Source: Candidatus Melainabacteria bacterium
GTDB taxonomy: Bacteria; Cyanobacteriota; Vampirovibrionia; Gastranaerophilales; Gastranaerophilaceae
Length of the DNA stretch: 64,000 nucleotides
Assembly (NCBI GenBank): GCA_003258725.1
Contig: QHMG01000012.1
Location: forward strand, 1 to 64,000
Reading direction: 5' to 3'
A model generated the notes under the pieces. That model did not search any database. It was given only the letters and a program-made list of their open reading frames with translations, and had not been told where the DNA came from. The position numbers and the translations under genes were made by a program. Shown in pieces: positions 54,501 through 62,161 of this stretch (the first letter of the stretch is position 1; each line of letters begins with the position of its first letter).

Positions 54501-57500
54501 ACGGTTGCTAATTATTTCAAAAATAAATATTCATCAGTAAAAGAAATTATCACAACAGATGGTTCTCATAACATTTTGTCAGATTCTGATTTAAAGGTTG
54601 AAATTACAGGAAATCAATCGAGGAAGAATAAAATTAACGGTACATTCTTGCACGATAATATTGTTGGTGGAAACGCAAACGACACAATTTTTGGTGGCGA
54701 CGGCAATGACACAATTGACGGCGGTTTAGGTCATGACATTATCAAAGGCGGTAATGGTGACGATGTTATCGTAGGCGGAAAAGGCAACGATAAACTGTAT
54801 GGTGAAGGTGGCGAAAATTCCTTTATTTTCAATGCATATGACGGTGATGATACTGTATATTCTGGCAAAGGTTCTGATACTTTTGTGTTTAAAGATGCAA
54901 AATTAAGTGATTTAGAATTCTTTAATGACTCTAGAAATAATCTTGTAATCAGACAAAAAGATTCAAATGGCGTATATACTAATAGTGTTACCGTCGCAGA
55001 TTACTTTAAATTAAGAGGTAAAACTTCATTTACAACGATATTAGATAAAGAAAATAAATCATATAAAATTAGTGAAAAAGACGGACAAATTGTTTTTGTT
55101 GATAATACAGGTACAGAAACTATAATGCCGTTGCATTCAAAAGGTTCTTTAACATCAAAAAATAAATTAAATGGAACTTTCTTAAATGATAGCATTTTAG
55201 GCGGAAACTACAATGACACTATTTCAGCAGGTGACGGCAAAGACACTGTTCAAGGTGGACTTGGTCATGACTTTATTAATGGTGGAAATGGTAATGACTT
55301 GATTTACGGTGATACAGATGATTTAACAAGTTATCTTGGTGGAAACGACAAAATCTACGGCGGAAATGGTAATGATACAATTTACGGCGGTGTCGGAAAT
55401 GACTATATTTATGGCGAAAACGATAATGATGAAATTCATGGCGGTCAAGGTAATGACTATATTGACGGCGGAAACGGTGATGATTTACTTTACGGTGAAG
55501 AAGGTAATGACATAATTCATGGTGGTAACGGTAATGACACTATTTACGGTGGCAAGGGTGATGATAAAATTTACGGCGATGCTGATGAAAGTTATATTCA
55601 CTTCGCAAACGGTGATGCTCAAGACACCGTATATTCAGGAAAAGGTACTGATACGTTAATATTTGATGATATTGCAGATTTTAGTAAACTGAAATTTACT
55701 AATAGTGGCGGTAACTTGGTAATTTATTATAATGAAAATAATGAATACGATAAAGTTATTTTAGACAAATATTTTGCAAAATCTTCATCTGTAAAATATG
55801 TTCAAGTTGGCCCTGATAAGAACAACACTAAACTGTTAATAGAATTGTTGGCTGAAGACGGCAAATTTATTTCAATGGACGGTATTCAAAATAGAAAAAA
55901 TTCTTTATCAGGTACAGCTTATAATGATAGTATTATTGGCGGTAATTTAGCAGATACAATTTCAGGCGGAAGCGGTCATGATTATATTGACGGCGGAATG
56001 AGCAACGACAAATTGTATGGAAACGACGGCAGAGATACGATTTATGGTGGCGACGGCAATGATTATATTGACGGCGGTGCTGATAATGATTCTTTATTCG
56101 GCGGAAATGGTAATGATATAATTCATGGCGGTGCCGGAGATGATTATATTGAGGGTGGTAAAGGTAATGACCGCTTGTATGGTGATGCCGGAGTTAATAC
56201 CTTTCATTTCAGTGTTGGTGATGGAAACGACATTATTTATTCAGGTGTTGGACACGATATTTTAGATTTTGGCAATCTTGATTTAGCAAGCAACTTTAGA
56301 TTTGTTAAAAACGGCAATGATTTAATTATCTACTATGGTCAAGCAGGAAATATGGTTGACTCTGTAACAATTTCATCTTACTTCAAAGGTAATTGTTCAG
56401 TTAATACAATCATTGGTAAATATAATGGTGAAAAAACAACTGTTGATATCAAAGACTTAGCACCAATTGAGATTATGGGTGCTGTGAATAAGAAAAACAA
56501 ATTATATGGTTCTGTATTAGATGATGTGATTTCTGGCGGAACTCAAGCAGATACTATTTATGGTGGCGACGGTGATGACACTATTCAAGGTGGTGCAGGA
56601 AACGACTATATTGAAGGTGGCAGAGATGATGATGAATTATATGGCGGTGCCGGAAATGATATAATTAAAGGTGGTACAGGCGATGATACAATCGTTGGCG
56701 GTTTAGATAACGATAAATTGTATGGTGATGCAGGTCAAAATACATTTATTTTCAATGACGGCGACGGCAGAGATACTATTTATTCCGGTAGCGGTACAGA
56801 TACTTTAGAATTTGTAGATATGACTGCTGATGATTTGAACTTTGTTTATGACAAGGCTTCAGGAAGTCTTATTATAAATTATGGTTCAAGAAATTTTGAT
56901 TATGTATATATTGATTCTTACATCAAAAACAACAGTACAACTTCTGTTAAATACATAAAAACAAAAGATCCAAATGATCCGAACCTTCAAGTTACAACAA
57001 AATTGTCTGACTTGATTAATCAAAATATGGTAAATATTACGGCAGATGCTAAAAAGAGAACTGACGGTACTGTTTATAATGACGTAATTACATCTGACAA
57101 TAAAGGTGCTGTTACGGTTGATAGCGGTGCCGGAAATGATTCAATTATCGGCGGAAAATATAATGACACATTATATGGCGGAGCCGGAAACGATACCATT
57201 TATGGTAACGACGGTAGCGATATGATATATGGTGGTGCCGGTGATGACGAATTGTACGGCGGAAGTGGTGATTTTAATTACTTGTACGGTGATGCCGGAA
57301 ACGACAAATTATATGGTGATGAAAATTCTAAATATGATTATTTATATGGTGGAACTGGAGACGATACGATTTATGCTAAATCAAAATATTTCACAGAGGC
57401 TAATGGCGGTGACGGAAACGATACTTACGAAATTGGCTTAGAGGCAGCAAAAATTACTGATACCTCTGGAGATAATGATGTAATTAATATTGATGCAGGA

Positions 57501-57872
57501 AAAGACTCTGTTGGCATTTTCTTCAATGTGGCACAACAAAATAATATCTTTGATGATACAAACACATCTGATTTGTTCTTGTTTGACTCAACTAAACTTG
57601 ATGAAATCTTGGCAGAATTTGATGAAACGGAACAATTACCGACAGATAAATTGGTTCAAATTGAAAATTATTTTGGTAAAGGTCAAATTGAAAAAGTTAA
57701 TACAAATGATAATTCTTACTTTACAATTGACCAAATTAACACTATAAAAGAAAATGTTACAACTTGGTTGAACACAAAAGACTATGTAAGTACAGAAGAC
57801 GTACTTCAAAGCGGTAACACACAAGACATTAATGAATTGCTTCAACTATATGGTGTAACTTGGCAACAATAA
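48537..57872 (+). CDS. Giant RTX repeat protein with N-terminal papain/C39-like domain
   Basis: About 3,111 residues from ATG 48537, which follows GAAGG; the ATG at 48498 lacks a site. There is no N-terminal signal peptide. The N-terminal domain (about 65-370) has Gln79, Cys83 in QYNNCGIESC, His297 in AGHAITLLGV and Asp319 in YVQDTGN, fitting a papain or C39-like fold. Then come 13 modules, each with GGxGNDTIYGG-type calcium-binding nonapeptides, an NxFxFxxGDGNDTIYSGxGxD block and a DSVTIxDYF block, the RTX-related domain. A last RTX block and an acidic end (about 2980-3111) probably hold the type I secretion signal. It is a likely secreted calcium-folded adhesin, protease or toxin. No dedicated type I system is adjacent. 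Confidence 0.9.
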   Translation: MAQYSNNASGLNISIDNKTVSSTVDINGLNIKGVNNITLLDSSDAIVKKGSEIDSSLSKNDSYNIYGAPAKWILDKEQQYNNCGIESCLNILAIAGKYDIKDQNKDENEFTLWAITNKYTSPTTGEEDTYGVDTIPFGKLNLEDGATVYEQRKELLKAKGLESGSIGDYAEEGNAWYSKKRVTDTTLKNYCDDYDKAADEYNALIDQYNAYLDSGETDKALDMLDDIIAAAIEAKVLQKVINEYVTSEWNDYFSAKYKEEDILNNLIDAVKAGKAVIAGGDARYLWPDYESDEYAGHAITLLGVVTDKDGKNVGFYVQDTGNPNVGFSFVSNETLMKFITSNHTDYWNGVTQMNVTLEDIKGWANKLNATGNNSDNIITGNNSDNILNGLGGNDTIYGKDGNDTLEGGNGNDLLDGGEGDDSLIGGNGNDTLIGGAGNDVLQGGAGNDTYVFSKTCGNDTIILGTSGKDNLIFTDVAFDDLQYKKDDMNLVITYNKVKNPDKPDDEGTPETLTIKDYFKANNHFLVSEIQDSSGSSKTLQELLTGNIPIKFNEDSATLVHGTFLDDNITAPADNVYDDTIYGAAGSDTIISYGGNDLIYGDSFDENTPFEQEIEGETYDDYIEAGLGDDTIYGEAGNNTIVFNANNTITNDDGSQSIVGDGNDVVYSGQGTDALVFRGVSYDDLTFTFDGDNLIIKYGMNSTKPDSTVTIVDYLKDENLTSSVKYIVDKNNERFTIKNQLSGFVINGSANEKNELNGSNLSDTITGGNLADSINGGKGNDSINGGDGNDTIFGGEGEDYILGGAGNDEIHGGSGNDIIIGGTGKDKLYGEEGDNQFIFNAGDGNDTIFSGTGNDTVILKDSTLGSLKFINDNKGNLIIRDTANNLSITLDDYFKNNGVSSVKNLVDSTGKSYHIGNLLDDLTMEADTKYDNELNGSFLGENIDGSANKDTIYGNAGNDTIYGNDGDDILHGGVGDDVLYGGNGNDELYGEAGNNELHGGKGDDILSGGDGENKIYFKAGDGNDTILAGKGNDTIIFEDFEFSKLKYEKDPYSNDLIIRYGNVDGEGKFTDSVTIKDYFNTRVRKSIYRIEALYKTGSDEIITRDMNFIINDKDTVIKIDAPDDKVNNFVGSTYNDLIVGGKEPEFTKNIYSGGNGNDTIIGGVREDLIYGGNGNDLLYGGDDRDTIYGGNGDDTIYGGNGSDLLYGEAGENTFHFESVENPDSDMHLLNNDTIISGKGTDILVFDNAKYDDLAFFQNGNDLIIKYGNTVALKENNSVTIKDYFRLKGRVSVKTIKTVEGQDAHGQDIIKVADLRAYMTDKVLTVVAQKDVKNNLTGSYNNDDITGGNLADTLRGGNGNDTIDGGDGDDKLYGDNGNDVVKGGNGNDYIDGGNGNDTLYGGENDDIIYGGNGNDEIYGGTGDDRLYGVSGTNNFYFADGDGNDTVYSGKGYDILKFTTAEFDDMKFIRSGNDLIIQYNNLGDTVTLANYVRNSKTSIKKIVDKNGAEHNIQPEITVLFEGNKGSRNNIAGTYMKDSIIGGYYNDTINGGDGNDTIMGGKGNDYILGGNGDDVIYGDMESPSGAYGTYDDNDIIKGGNGNDSIYGGYGNDKLYGENGVNTMYFNITDYDGYDTVYGGRGYDILNFKDLDLSDLKFTRNGSNLIITYENAGKENTVTIANYFRNKNSSVKDLETNDGTHKILNDSNLHVDIVGNQTYKNNIGGTFLNDSIIGGFANDTIKAGDGNDTIDGGAGNDIIYGGNGDDYIIGGAGNDRLYGEGGNNTFEFSTGSGIDTVYIGNGKDTLLFKDANKDDVTVSRISNNLVLDYGSNDRIVIANYFKTNGVVNMFAQFEDGTVINLKDFYNENAISRDITSSNKNIKGSNQNDVITATGLNQKIYGGDGNDSILGSVGNDLIYGGIGDDTIKGGAGNDRLYGEAGTNTLQFVNGDGRDIVYSGRGYDILNIDDEFADLKFYRSGNNLIIGYGDANDSITVANYFKNKYSSVKEIITTDGSHNILSDSDLKVEITGNQSRKNKINGTFLHDNIVGGNANDTIFGGDGNDTIDGGLGHDIIKGGNGDDVIVGGKGNDKLYGEGGENSFIFNAYDGDDTVYSGKGSDTFVFKDAKLSDLEFFNDSRNNLVIRQKDSNGVYTNSVTVADYFKLRGKTSFTTILDKENKSYKISEKDGQIVFVDNTGTETIMPLHSKGSLTSKNKLNGTFLNDSILGGNYNDTISAGDGKDTVQGGLGHDFINGGNGNDLIYGDTDDLTSYLGGNDKIYGGNGNDTIYGGVGNDYIYGENDNDEIHGGQGNDYIDGGNGDDLLYGEEGNDIIHGGNGNDTIYGGKGDDKIYGDADESYIHFANGDAQDTVYSGKGTDTLIFDDIADFSKLKFTNSGGNLVIYYNENNEYDKVILDKYFAKSSSVKYVQVGPDKNNTKLLIELLAEDGKFISMDGIQNRKNSLSGTAYNDSIIGGNLADTISGGSGHDYIDGGMSNDKLYGNDGRDTIYGGDGNDYIDGGADNDSLFGGNGNDIIHGGAGDDYIEGGKGNDRLYGDAGVNTFHFSVGDGNDIIYSGVGHDILDFGNLDLASNFRFVKNGNDLIIYYGQAGNMVDSVTISSYFKGNCSVNTIIGKYNGEKTTVDIKDLAPIEIMGAVNKKNKLYGSVLDDVISGGTQADTIYGGDGDDTIQGGAGNDYIEGGRDDDELYGGAGNDIIKGGTGDDTIVGGLDNDKLYGDAGQNTFIFNDGDGRDTIYSGSGTDTLEFVDMTADDLNFVYDKASGSLIINYGSRNFDYVYIDSYIKNNSTTSVKYIKTKDPNDPNLQVTTKLSDLINQNMVNITADAKKRTDGTVYNDVITSDNKGAVTVDSGAGNDSIIGGKYNDTLYGGAGNDTIYGNDGSDMIYGGAGDDELYGGSGDFNYLYGDAGNDKLYGDENSKYDYLYGGTGDDTIYAKSKYFTEANGGDGNDTYEIGLEAAKITDTSGDNDVINIDAGKDSVGIFFNVAQQNNIFDDTNTSDLFLFDSTKLDEILAEFDETEQLPTDKLVQIENYFGKGQIEKVNTNDNSYFTIDQINTIKENVTTWLNTKDYVSTEDVLQSGNTQDINELLQLYGVTWQQ
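49656..57440 (+). repeat. Tandem RTX modules within the giant gene
   Basis: Thirteen protein modules of roughly 170-230 residues recur, each closed by a [SKTR][VI]xIxxYF-type strand. Individual nine-residue units are of GGxGxDx[LI]x type. Similar bases recur many times, so assembly errors or recombination could alter the copy number. Confidence 0.85.
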
Positions 57873-57873
57873 T

Positions 57874-58025
57874 AAAAAACTCCCAAATTTTTTGGGAGGT
57901 TTAAAACTTAGGCGTGGAGACTCTGCCGAAAAAACGATTAATAATCGTTTTTGAGAGGTAGAACCCGTAGGGTTCGAATGTCTCCACTAAAAAACTCCCA
58001 AGATGAACTTGAGAGTTTTAAAACT
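57874..58025. repeat. Tandem duplication upstream of tRNA-Arg
   Basis: Two blocks begin AAAAAACTCCCAA (about 57877 and 57989) and continue to TTTAAAACTTA[GC]GCGTGGAG. The second runs into tRNA-Arg. In the first copy the tRNA position is filled by another structure: GTGGAGAC and GTCTCCAC enclose a hairpin AAAAACGATT/AATCGTTTTT and a GGGTTCGAAT segment. It looks like a tRNA-flanking duplication that has decayed. A CTCCCAAA/TTTGGGAG hairpin (57880-57898) may end the RTX transcript. Confidence 0.5.
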
Positions 58026-58099
<74 letters not shown>

Positions 58100-58186
58100 A
58101 TATATTTAGTTTATTTTCGTGTTTCCTCGCTAGATAGAGCTTTATTTAACTTACGTTGTCCTTTTACTTTGTAAAAGCTCCAACAG

Positions 58187-58205
58187 CCAGCTGGGCTACA
58201 CGCAC
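58187..58205 (-). pseudogene. Fragment of tRNA-Arg 5' half
   Basis: On minus, GTGCGTGTAGCCCAGCTGG matches the first 19 bases of the tRNA-Arg at 58026-58099 with one change. The following bases diverge and cannot form an anticodon arm. Confidence 0.6.
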
Positions 58206-58311
58206 TTACATTCAGTTTTCCTTTTTTCTCTGAAAAAGCGAAACCTAAATTCCGTAAACTCATTCTATCAAAGAAAATCTTTTTTTTCAAGATTTAATTT
58301 TAACTTTATTA

Positions 58312-58323
58312 TATAATTTAATC
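58312..58323 (+). promoter_or_regulatory. Leaderless-type -10 box
   Basis: TATAAT (58312-58317), six bases, ATG 58324; no Shine-Dalgarno sequence. Confidence 0.5.
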
Positions 58324-58872
58324 ATGAAGGTACGTTTAAAAGATTTATATATTGAATTCTTTTTACTTGGAATTCAGCTTTTAGGCGGTGGTTATGTTAT
58401 TGTACCGCTTATTCAACAAAGCATTATTGACAAACGTCATTGGATTACAAACGAAGAACTTGTTAATTTTTATGCAATAAGTCAAAGTATTCCAGGAATC
58501 ATTGCTGCAAACATTTCCGCTTTTGTCGGCTATAAATTACGTGGAAAAAGAGGCGCTGCAACAGCGCTTTTAGGAATTATCACATCACCAATTATTTCAA
58601 TTTTAATCATTGCATTAATCGTTGATTATTTATTGAAAATTTCTTTCATTCAAAGCGTTTTTTGGGGCGTAGGCGTTGCGGTAATTATTCTAGTTTACCT
58701 TACAATCAAAGAAATGTGGAAAAATAGTTTGACTGACATAATGTCTTGGATAATCTTTTTAGGCTGTTTTTCAGCATCATTCTTTTTTAAATTTTCACCT
58801 GTATTAGCAATAATAAGTTCTATTATAATAGGCGTTTCATACAAATTAATCTTAAAGAGGTGTGAAAAATGA
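58324..58872 (+). CDS. Chromate-transporter family protein, first half
   Basis: A 182-residue membrane protein of the CHR family. FFLLGIQLLGGGYVIVPLIQQ and FYAISQSIPGIIAANISAFVGYKLRG are the family motifs (ISQxxPGxxxxNxAxxxG). Five or six helices. Short CHR proteins work as pairs; the next gene is the other half, overlapping by four bases (ATGA). The pair may export chromate or another anion; in this setting the true substrate is unknown. Confidence 0.88.
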   Translation: MKVRLKDLYIEFFLLGIQLLGGGYVIVPLIQQSIIDKRHWITNEELVNFYAISQSIPGIIAANISAFVGYKLRGKRGAATALLGIITSPIISILIIALIVDYLLKISFIQSVFWGVGVAVIILVYLTIKEMWKNSLTDIMSWIIFLGCFSASFFFKFSPVLAIISSIIIGVSYKLILKRCEK

Positions 58873-59408
58873 TGACATTAGTACACCTTATAATAGAATT
58901 TTTTAAGATTGGCGTTTTCTCCGTTGGCGGGGGGTATGCAACCATGCCATTCTTATATCAACTTGTACACACTTACGGTTGGTATTCAACAGAACAATTA
59001 ACCAACATGATTGCAATTTCAATGATTACTCCAGGTCCTGTGGGTGCAAATATGGCGACTTTTGCAGGTTTCCAAACCTACGGAATAATTGGTGGTATCG
59101 TTGCAACTTTAGCCTTAATCTTTCCGTCATTCTTGTTTGTTGTTGCAATTTCAAAAGTTTTAAAAACCTTCAAAGATAATTTTTGGGTTAAGGCGGTTTT
59201 ATATTCACTAAAACCTGCGGGTTGTGGACTTTTAGCAGCAGTAGGCGCAGGATTTTTTAAAGATAACGTAACAAGCATGCCGGCACTAATCTTATTCATT
59301 TGCTTGTTTGCACTATCGTTCAAATTTAAGAAAAACCCGTTATATTATTTCTTTTTCGCCGCAATCGTAGGCGTAGTTTTACAACTTTGCGGAGTTAAAT
59401 TGGTTTAA
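58869..59408 (+). CDS. Chromate-transporter family protein, second half
   Basis: A 179-residue CHR-family membrane protein. FFKIGVFSVGGGYATMPFLYQ and MIAISMITPGPVGANMATFAGF carry the same motif as its partner, supporting an old duplication. Translational coupling by ATGA overlap suggests equal amounts and a heterodimer with opposite topology, as proposed for such pairs. A terminator follows at 59422-59458. Confidence 0.88.
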   Translation: MMTLVHLIIEFFKIGVFSVGGGYATMPFLYQLVHTYGWYSTEQLTNMIAISMITPGPVGANMATFAGFQTYGIIGGIVATLALIFPSFLFVVAISKVLKTFKDNFWVKAVLYSLKPAGCGLLAAVGAGFFKDNVTSMPALILFICLFALSFKFKKNPLYYFFFAAIVGVVLQLCGVKLV

Positions 59409-59421
59409 AATCTACAAACAA

Positions 59422-59458
59422 AACGCAGTCGGGGTTGCTTTGCAACCCCGACTGCGTT
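59422..59458. terminator. Bidirectional terminator
   Basis: AACGCAGTCGGGGTTGC and its complement flank TTT. It serves the chromate pair and possibly the small minus gene at 59479. Confidence 0.75.
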
Positions 59459-59478
59459 AAATATAATAATTGTAGAAA

Positions 59479-59676
59479 TTAGCCACGTTCTACAACTGTT
59501 GCAATTAGTTCGCCATAGTTATTCACGTGTCCATCTGTTTCTTTAATTTCATACATTATATCTGGATTTTCTGCTTGAGCTTGTTTTGCAGCTGCTCTTG
59601 CATCGTCTAATTCTTTGAATTCGCCTGCCAAATCTGGTGCAAATGAAGTTTCTGTTTCTACAAATAATTGATACAT
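59479..59676 (-). CDS. Small conserved-looking hypothetical protein
   Basis: 65 residues from ATG 59676, which follows a strong AGGAGG; a longer frame from 59724 has no site. The sequence begins MYQLFVETETSFAPDLAGEF and contains DDARAAAKQAQAENPDIMYEIKE, one compact alpha/beta unit. No known family recognised. Confidence 0.65.
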   Translation of the reverse strand: MYQLFVETETSFAPDLAGEFKELDDARAAAKQAQAENPDIMYEIKETDGHVNNYGELIATVVERG

Positions 59677-59734
59677 TTTTGCCTCCTTAGTACATTTTTT
59701 AACTATATTATAATACGAAATCAAAATTTTATAC

Positions 59735-59746
59735 TATAATTTTTAT
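59735..59746 (+). promoter_or_regulatory. Leaderless-type -10 box
   Basis: TATAAT (59735-59740), six bases, ATG 59747. Confidence 0.5.
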
Positions 59747-60328
59747 ATGTACGAAGAACTTGAACAAATCAGAGAAAAATGTAAAAACTGTCAGAAATGT
59801 CCACTTGCAAAAAGCAGAACAAACACCGTATTTTCTGACGGTGTACCAAATTCAAACCTTGTTTTAATCGGCGAAGCCCCAGGATATTGGGAAGATAAAA
59901 AAGGGTTGCCATTTGTTGGAAAAGCTGGACAGTTATTAGACAAAATATTTGCCTCTGTTGGTTTATCTCGTCAAAAAGATGTTTATATTTGCAACACAAT
60001 AAAATGTCGTCCACCAGAAAATCGTAATCCATTACCAGAAGAAAAGGAGGCTTGCAAAGAGTATTTACAGGCACAATTAGACATTCTAAAGCCTAAAATT
60101 ATACTTGTTTGTGGAAATATTGCCCTAAACACAATGTTACCAAATGAACGAGGTATAACTCACGCTCGTGGCAAGTGGTTTGACGGACCTTATGGGTCTA
60201 AAATGATGCCAATTTTTCACCCATCATACTTATTAAGAAATGATAGTCGTGAAAAAGGTTCTCCTAAATGGCTTATGTGGCAAGACATTCAAGAAATCAA
60301 ACGAGAATATGACAAGTTATTTGTTTAA
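59747..60328 (+). CDS. Family 4 uracil-DNA glycosylase (iron-sulfur)
   Basis: A 193-residue enzyme. Cys15 and Cys18 in CQKCPL begin the 4Fe-4S cluster, completed by Cys residues in VYICNTIKCRPPENRNP and EEKEACKEYL. The active-site motif GEAPGYWEDKKGLPFVGKAG and the terminal FHPSYLLRN are those of type 4 UDG. It removes uracil from DNA in base excision repair. It overlaps the convergent metalloprotease gene by 12 bases. Confidence 0.95.
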   Translation: MYEELEQIREKCKNCQKCPLAKSRTNTVFSDGVPNSNLVLIGEAPGYWEDKKGLPFVGKAGQLLDKIFASVGLSRQKDVYICNTIKCRPPENRNPLPEEKEACKEYLQAQLDILKPKIILVCGNIALNTMLPNERGITHARGKWFDGPYGSKMMPIFHPSYLLRNDSREKGSPKWLMWQDIQEIKREYDKLFV

Positions 60329-62068
60329 CTCATGAGACAATTGTGCAATTGTTTTTGGAAAATATTGTTGCAAGTATTGCGAACGTATTGAGAACAAGTC
60401 ATCATTATTGTATGTACTCAATAGAGCATTCGATTCAGCGATTGCCTCTTGAATTCCGTCACCAACATCAGAAGTTTTAATGAAATAGTTGATGTGGTCA
60501 CGTTGTGCACTAGGAAAGGCTTTATTAAATTGAGCTTTTTCTTTTTCAAAAATTTCATTTATATTTTTGTTATTAAAAATAGATTTTGTAAGAGTTTCTT
60601 TTTCTTTAACATCAACTTCGCCATAATCTTTGGCATGTCCAAGTTCGTGAAGCATTACAAACAAGTTATCGCCTGTTTTAATTCGCTTATTTACTGCACC
60701 ATAAGTTGAATGAAGAATGTCATCAATACCTTCAAGTTGTTTTGTATTCTTGCTTAGGGCAATAAGTTCCTCACCTGGCATTTTCTTCATTACTGTAAGA
60801 ATTTTTTCTTGGTTGCCGTTAATATAATTTTCAAAATTGATAGTCGAAGTTTTGCCGTCTTTCATATTTTTAACATTTATGGCTTTATCTTCAACCGTAA
60901 TTTCATATTTTTGGTCATTTTTAGAAGAAATGAATTTTTTATCATTAACAACTTCAAAGCTCAAAGAGTTATTTAACAACACTTTGCCATTTTTATCAGT
61001 GATTTTGTAATCAGAAATTCTATTACCTTGAGGATCATCTTCGTATAAATATTCAGTTCTAGTACCGTCAAGAGAAACCATATTCTTTTTAACGGTTGTA
61101 ATTCCTGTTTTAGGGTCAACAGAACCTGAAGAAAGAACTTTTTCTGTGCCGTCCGGCATAACGTGTTTGATGTTTAAAACACCTGCTATATCAGATTGAG
61201 TTGTATATTCTGTACGAACTTTTTTACCATTTTTATCTTTTACAACACGAATTTCATTAATTAAAACGGGTTGAGGCAACTTTTTATTCATTTCTAAAGA
61301 TACCTTAGAAGTTGTATTATTTCTGTAATCAACACTTTTTTTAATTTGGTATTGTTTACCGTTTCGAGTAATATTTTGAGTTTCGTCGATTGCAGTTCTG
61401 TTCAAGTCTTTGTCTAACAGTTCAACTTTTTTTCCATTCATAAGTGTTGCAGTAACTGCAAAAGCATCATTGTCATATTCATCGGTATCAAGTTTCAAAT
61501 CAAGAATATTAGACGGACAATTAGCCTTCATTTCATTAACTTTTACAACTGCTTTTTCTGTATTTTTAAGTTTGTCATTTTGAGCTAATTTTATTAAATT
61601 ATCAATGCCCAAACTTGCACCAGAAAGAGATTTAAACTTTTCTAGTTGTTTGCCTGCAAGTGAATTAGAAATATTTTTCAATTCTAATGGGCTAAATTTT
61701 GGAGCATCATTTTCCTTAATTTGAGAAATTTCTGCAATATTTTTTAAGTCATTAGTGTCCTTTTTCAAGAAATCACAAGCAATAGAACTAATAACTTTAG
61801 GATTTTGCACTAAAGTCTTAAACGGTTGCCATTTTTCTGGTGTTTTTGACAATTCGCCTTTAATAAATTCTAATTTTTCGTCGTTAAATTTAGGTTTACC
61901 AGTAATGCCTTTTAAATTGCTTAATTCTGTCATTGCATCATCAAGGTTAAATTTATTGGCAGACTTTTCAAACGTATCTGGTTTTTGCGCAGGCAAAAAC
62001 TTTTTAGTTTGTGTTTTTTGAGTGCCAATTTTATTAACAGACGTAAGATTGTTTACTTGCATATCCAT
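60317..62068 (-). CDS. Putative zinc metalloprotease (HELGH) with FTG-type N-terminus
   Basis: A 583-residue protein. His474-Glu-Leu-Gly-His478 in FVMLHELGHAKDYG is a zincin motif; a Glu near 541-545 (QEAIAESN) may be the third zinc ligand. The N-terminal 450 residues have no recognised domain, with a central beta-rich part (about 200-430, many DKNGK-like turns). From Met3 the N-terminus MQVNNLTSVNKIG parallels the calpain protein's MQVNKVSAVAFTG. No signal peptide. Protease activity is inferred from the motif only. Met1 and Met3 are both possible starts. Confidence 0.7.
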   Translation of the reverse strand: MDMQVNNLTSVNKIGTQKTQTKKFLPAQKPDTFEKSANKFNLDDAMTELSNLKGITGKPKFNDEKLEFIKGELSKTPEKWQPFKTLVQNPKVISSIACDFLKKDTNDLKNIAEISQIKENDAPKFSPLELKNISNSLAGKQLEKFKSLSGASLGIDNLIKLAQNDKLKNTEKAVVKVNEMKANCPSNILDLKLDTDEYDNDAFAVTATLMNGKKVELLDKDLNRTAIDETQNITRNGKQYQIKKSVDYRNNTTSKVSLEMNKKLPQPVLINEIRVVKDKNGKKVRTEYTTQSDIAGVLNIKHVMPDGTEKVLSSGSVDPKTGITTVKKNMVSLDGTRTEYLYEDDPQGNRISDYKITDKNGKVLLNNSLSFEVVNDKKFISSKNDQKYEITVEDKAINVKNMKDGKTSTINFENYINGNQEKILTVMKKMPGEELIALSKNTKQLEGIDDILHSTYGAVNKRIKTGDNLFVMLHELGHAKDYGEVDVKEKETLTKSIFNNKNINEIFEKEKAQFNKAFPSAQRDHINYFIKTSDVGDGIQEAIAESNALLSTYNNDDLFSIRSQYLQQYFPKTIAQLSHELNK

Positions 62069-62161
62069 GTGCGTACCCGAAACCTTTACTTATATATATA
62101 AAGTGTTTTTTCACTACTAAATTTCATCATGTTGAAAAATAGTTACATGAATTTACAATTA

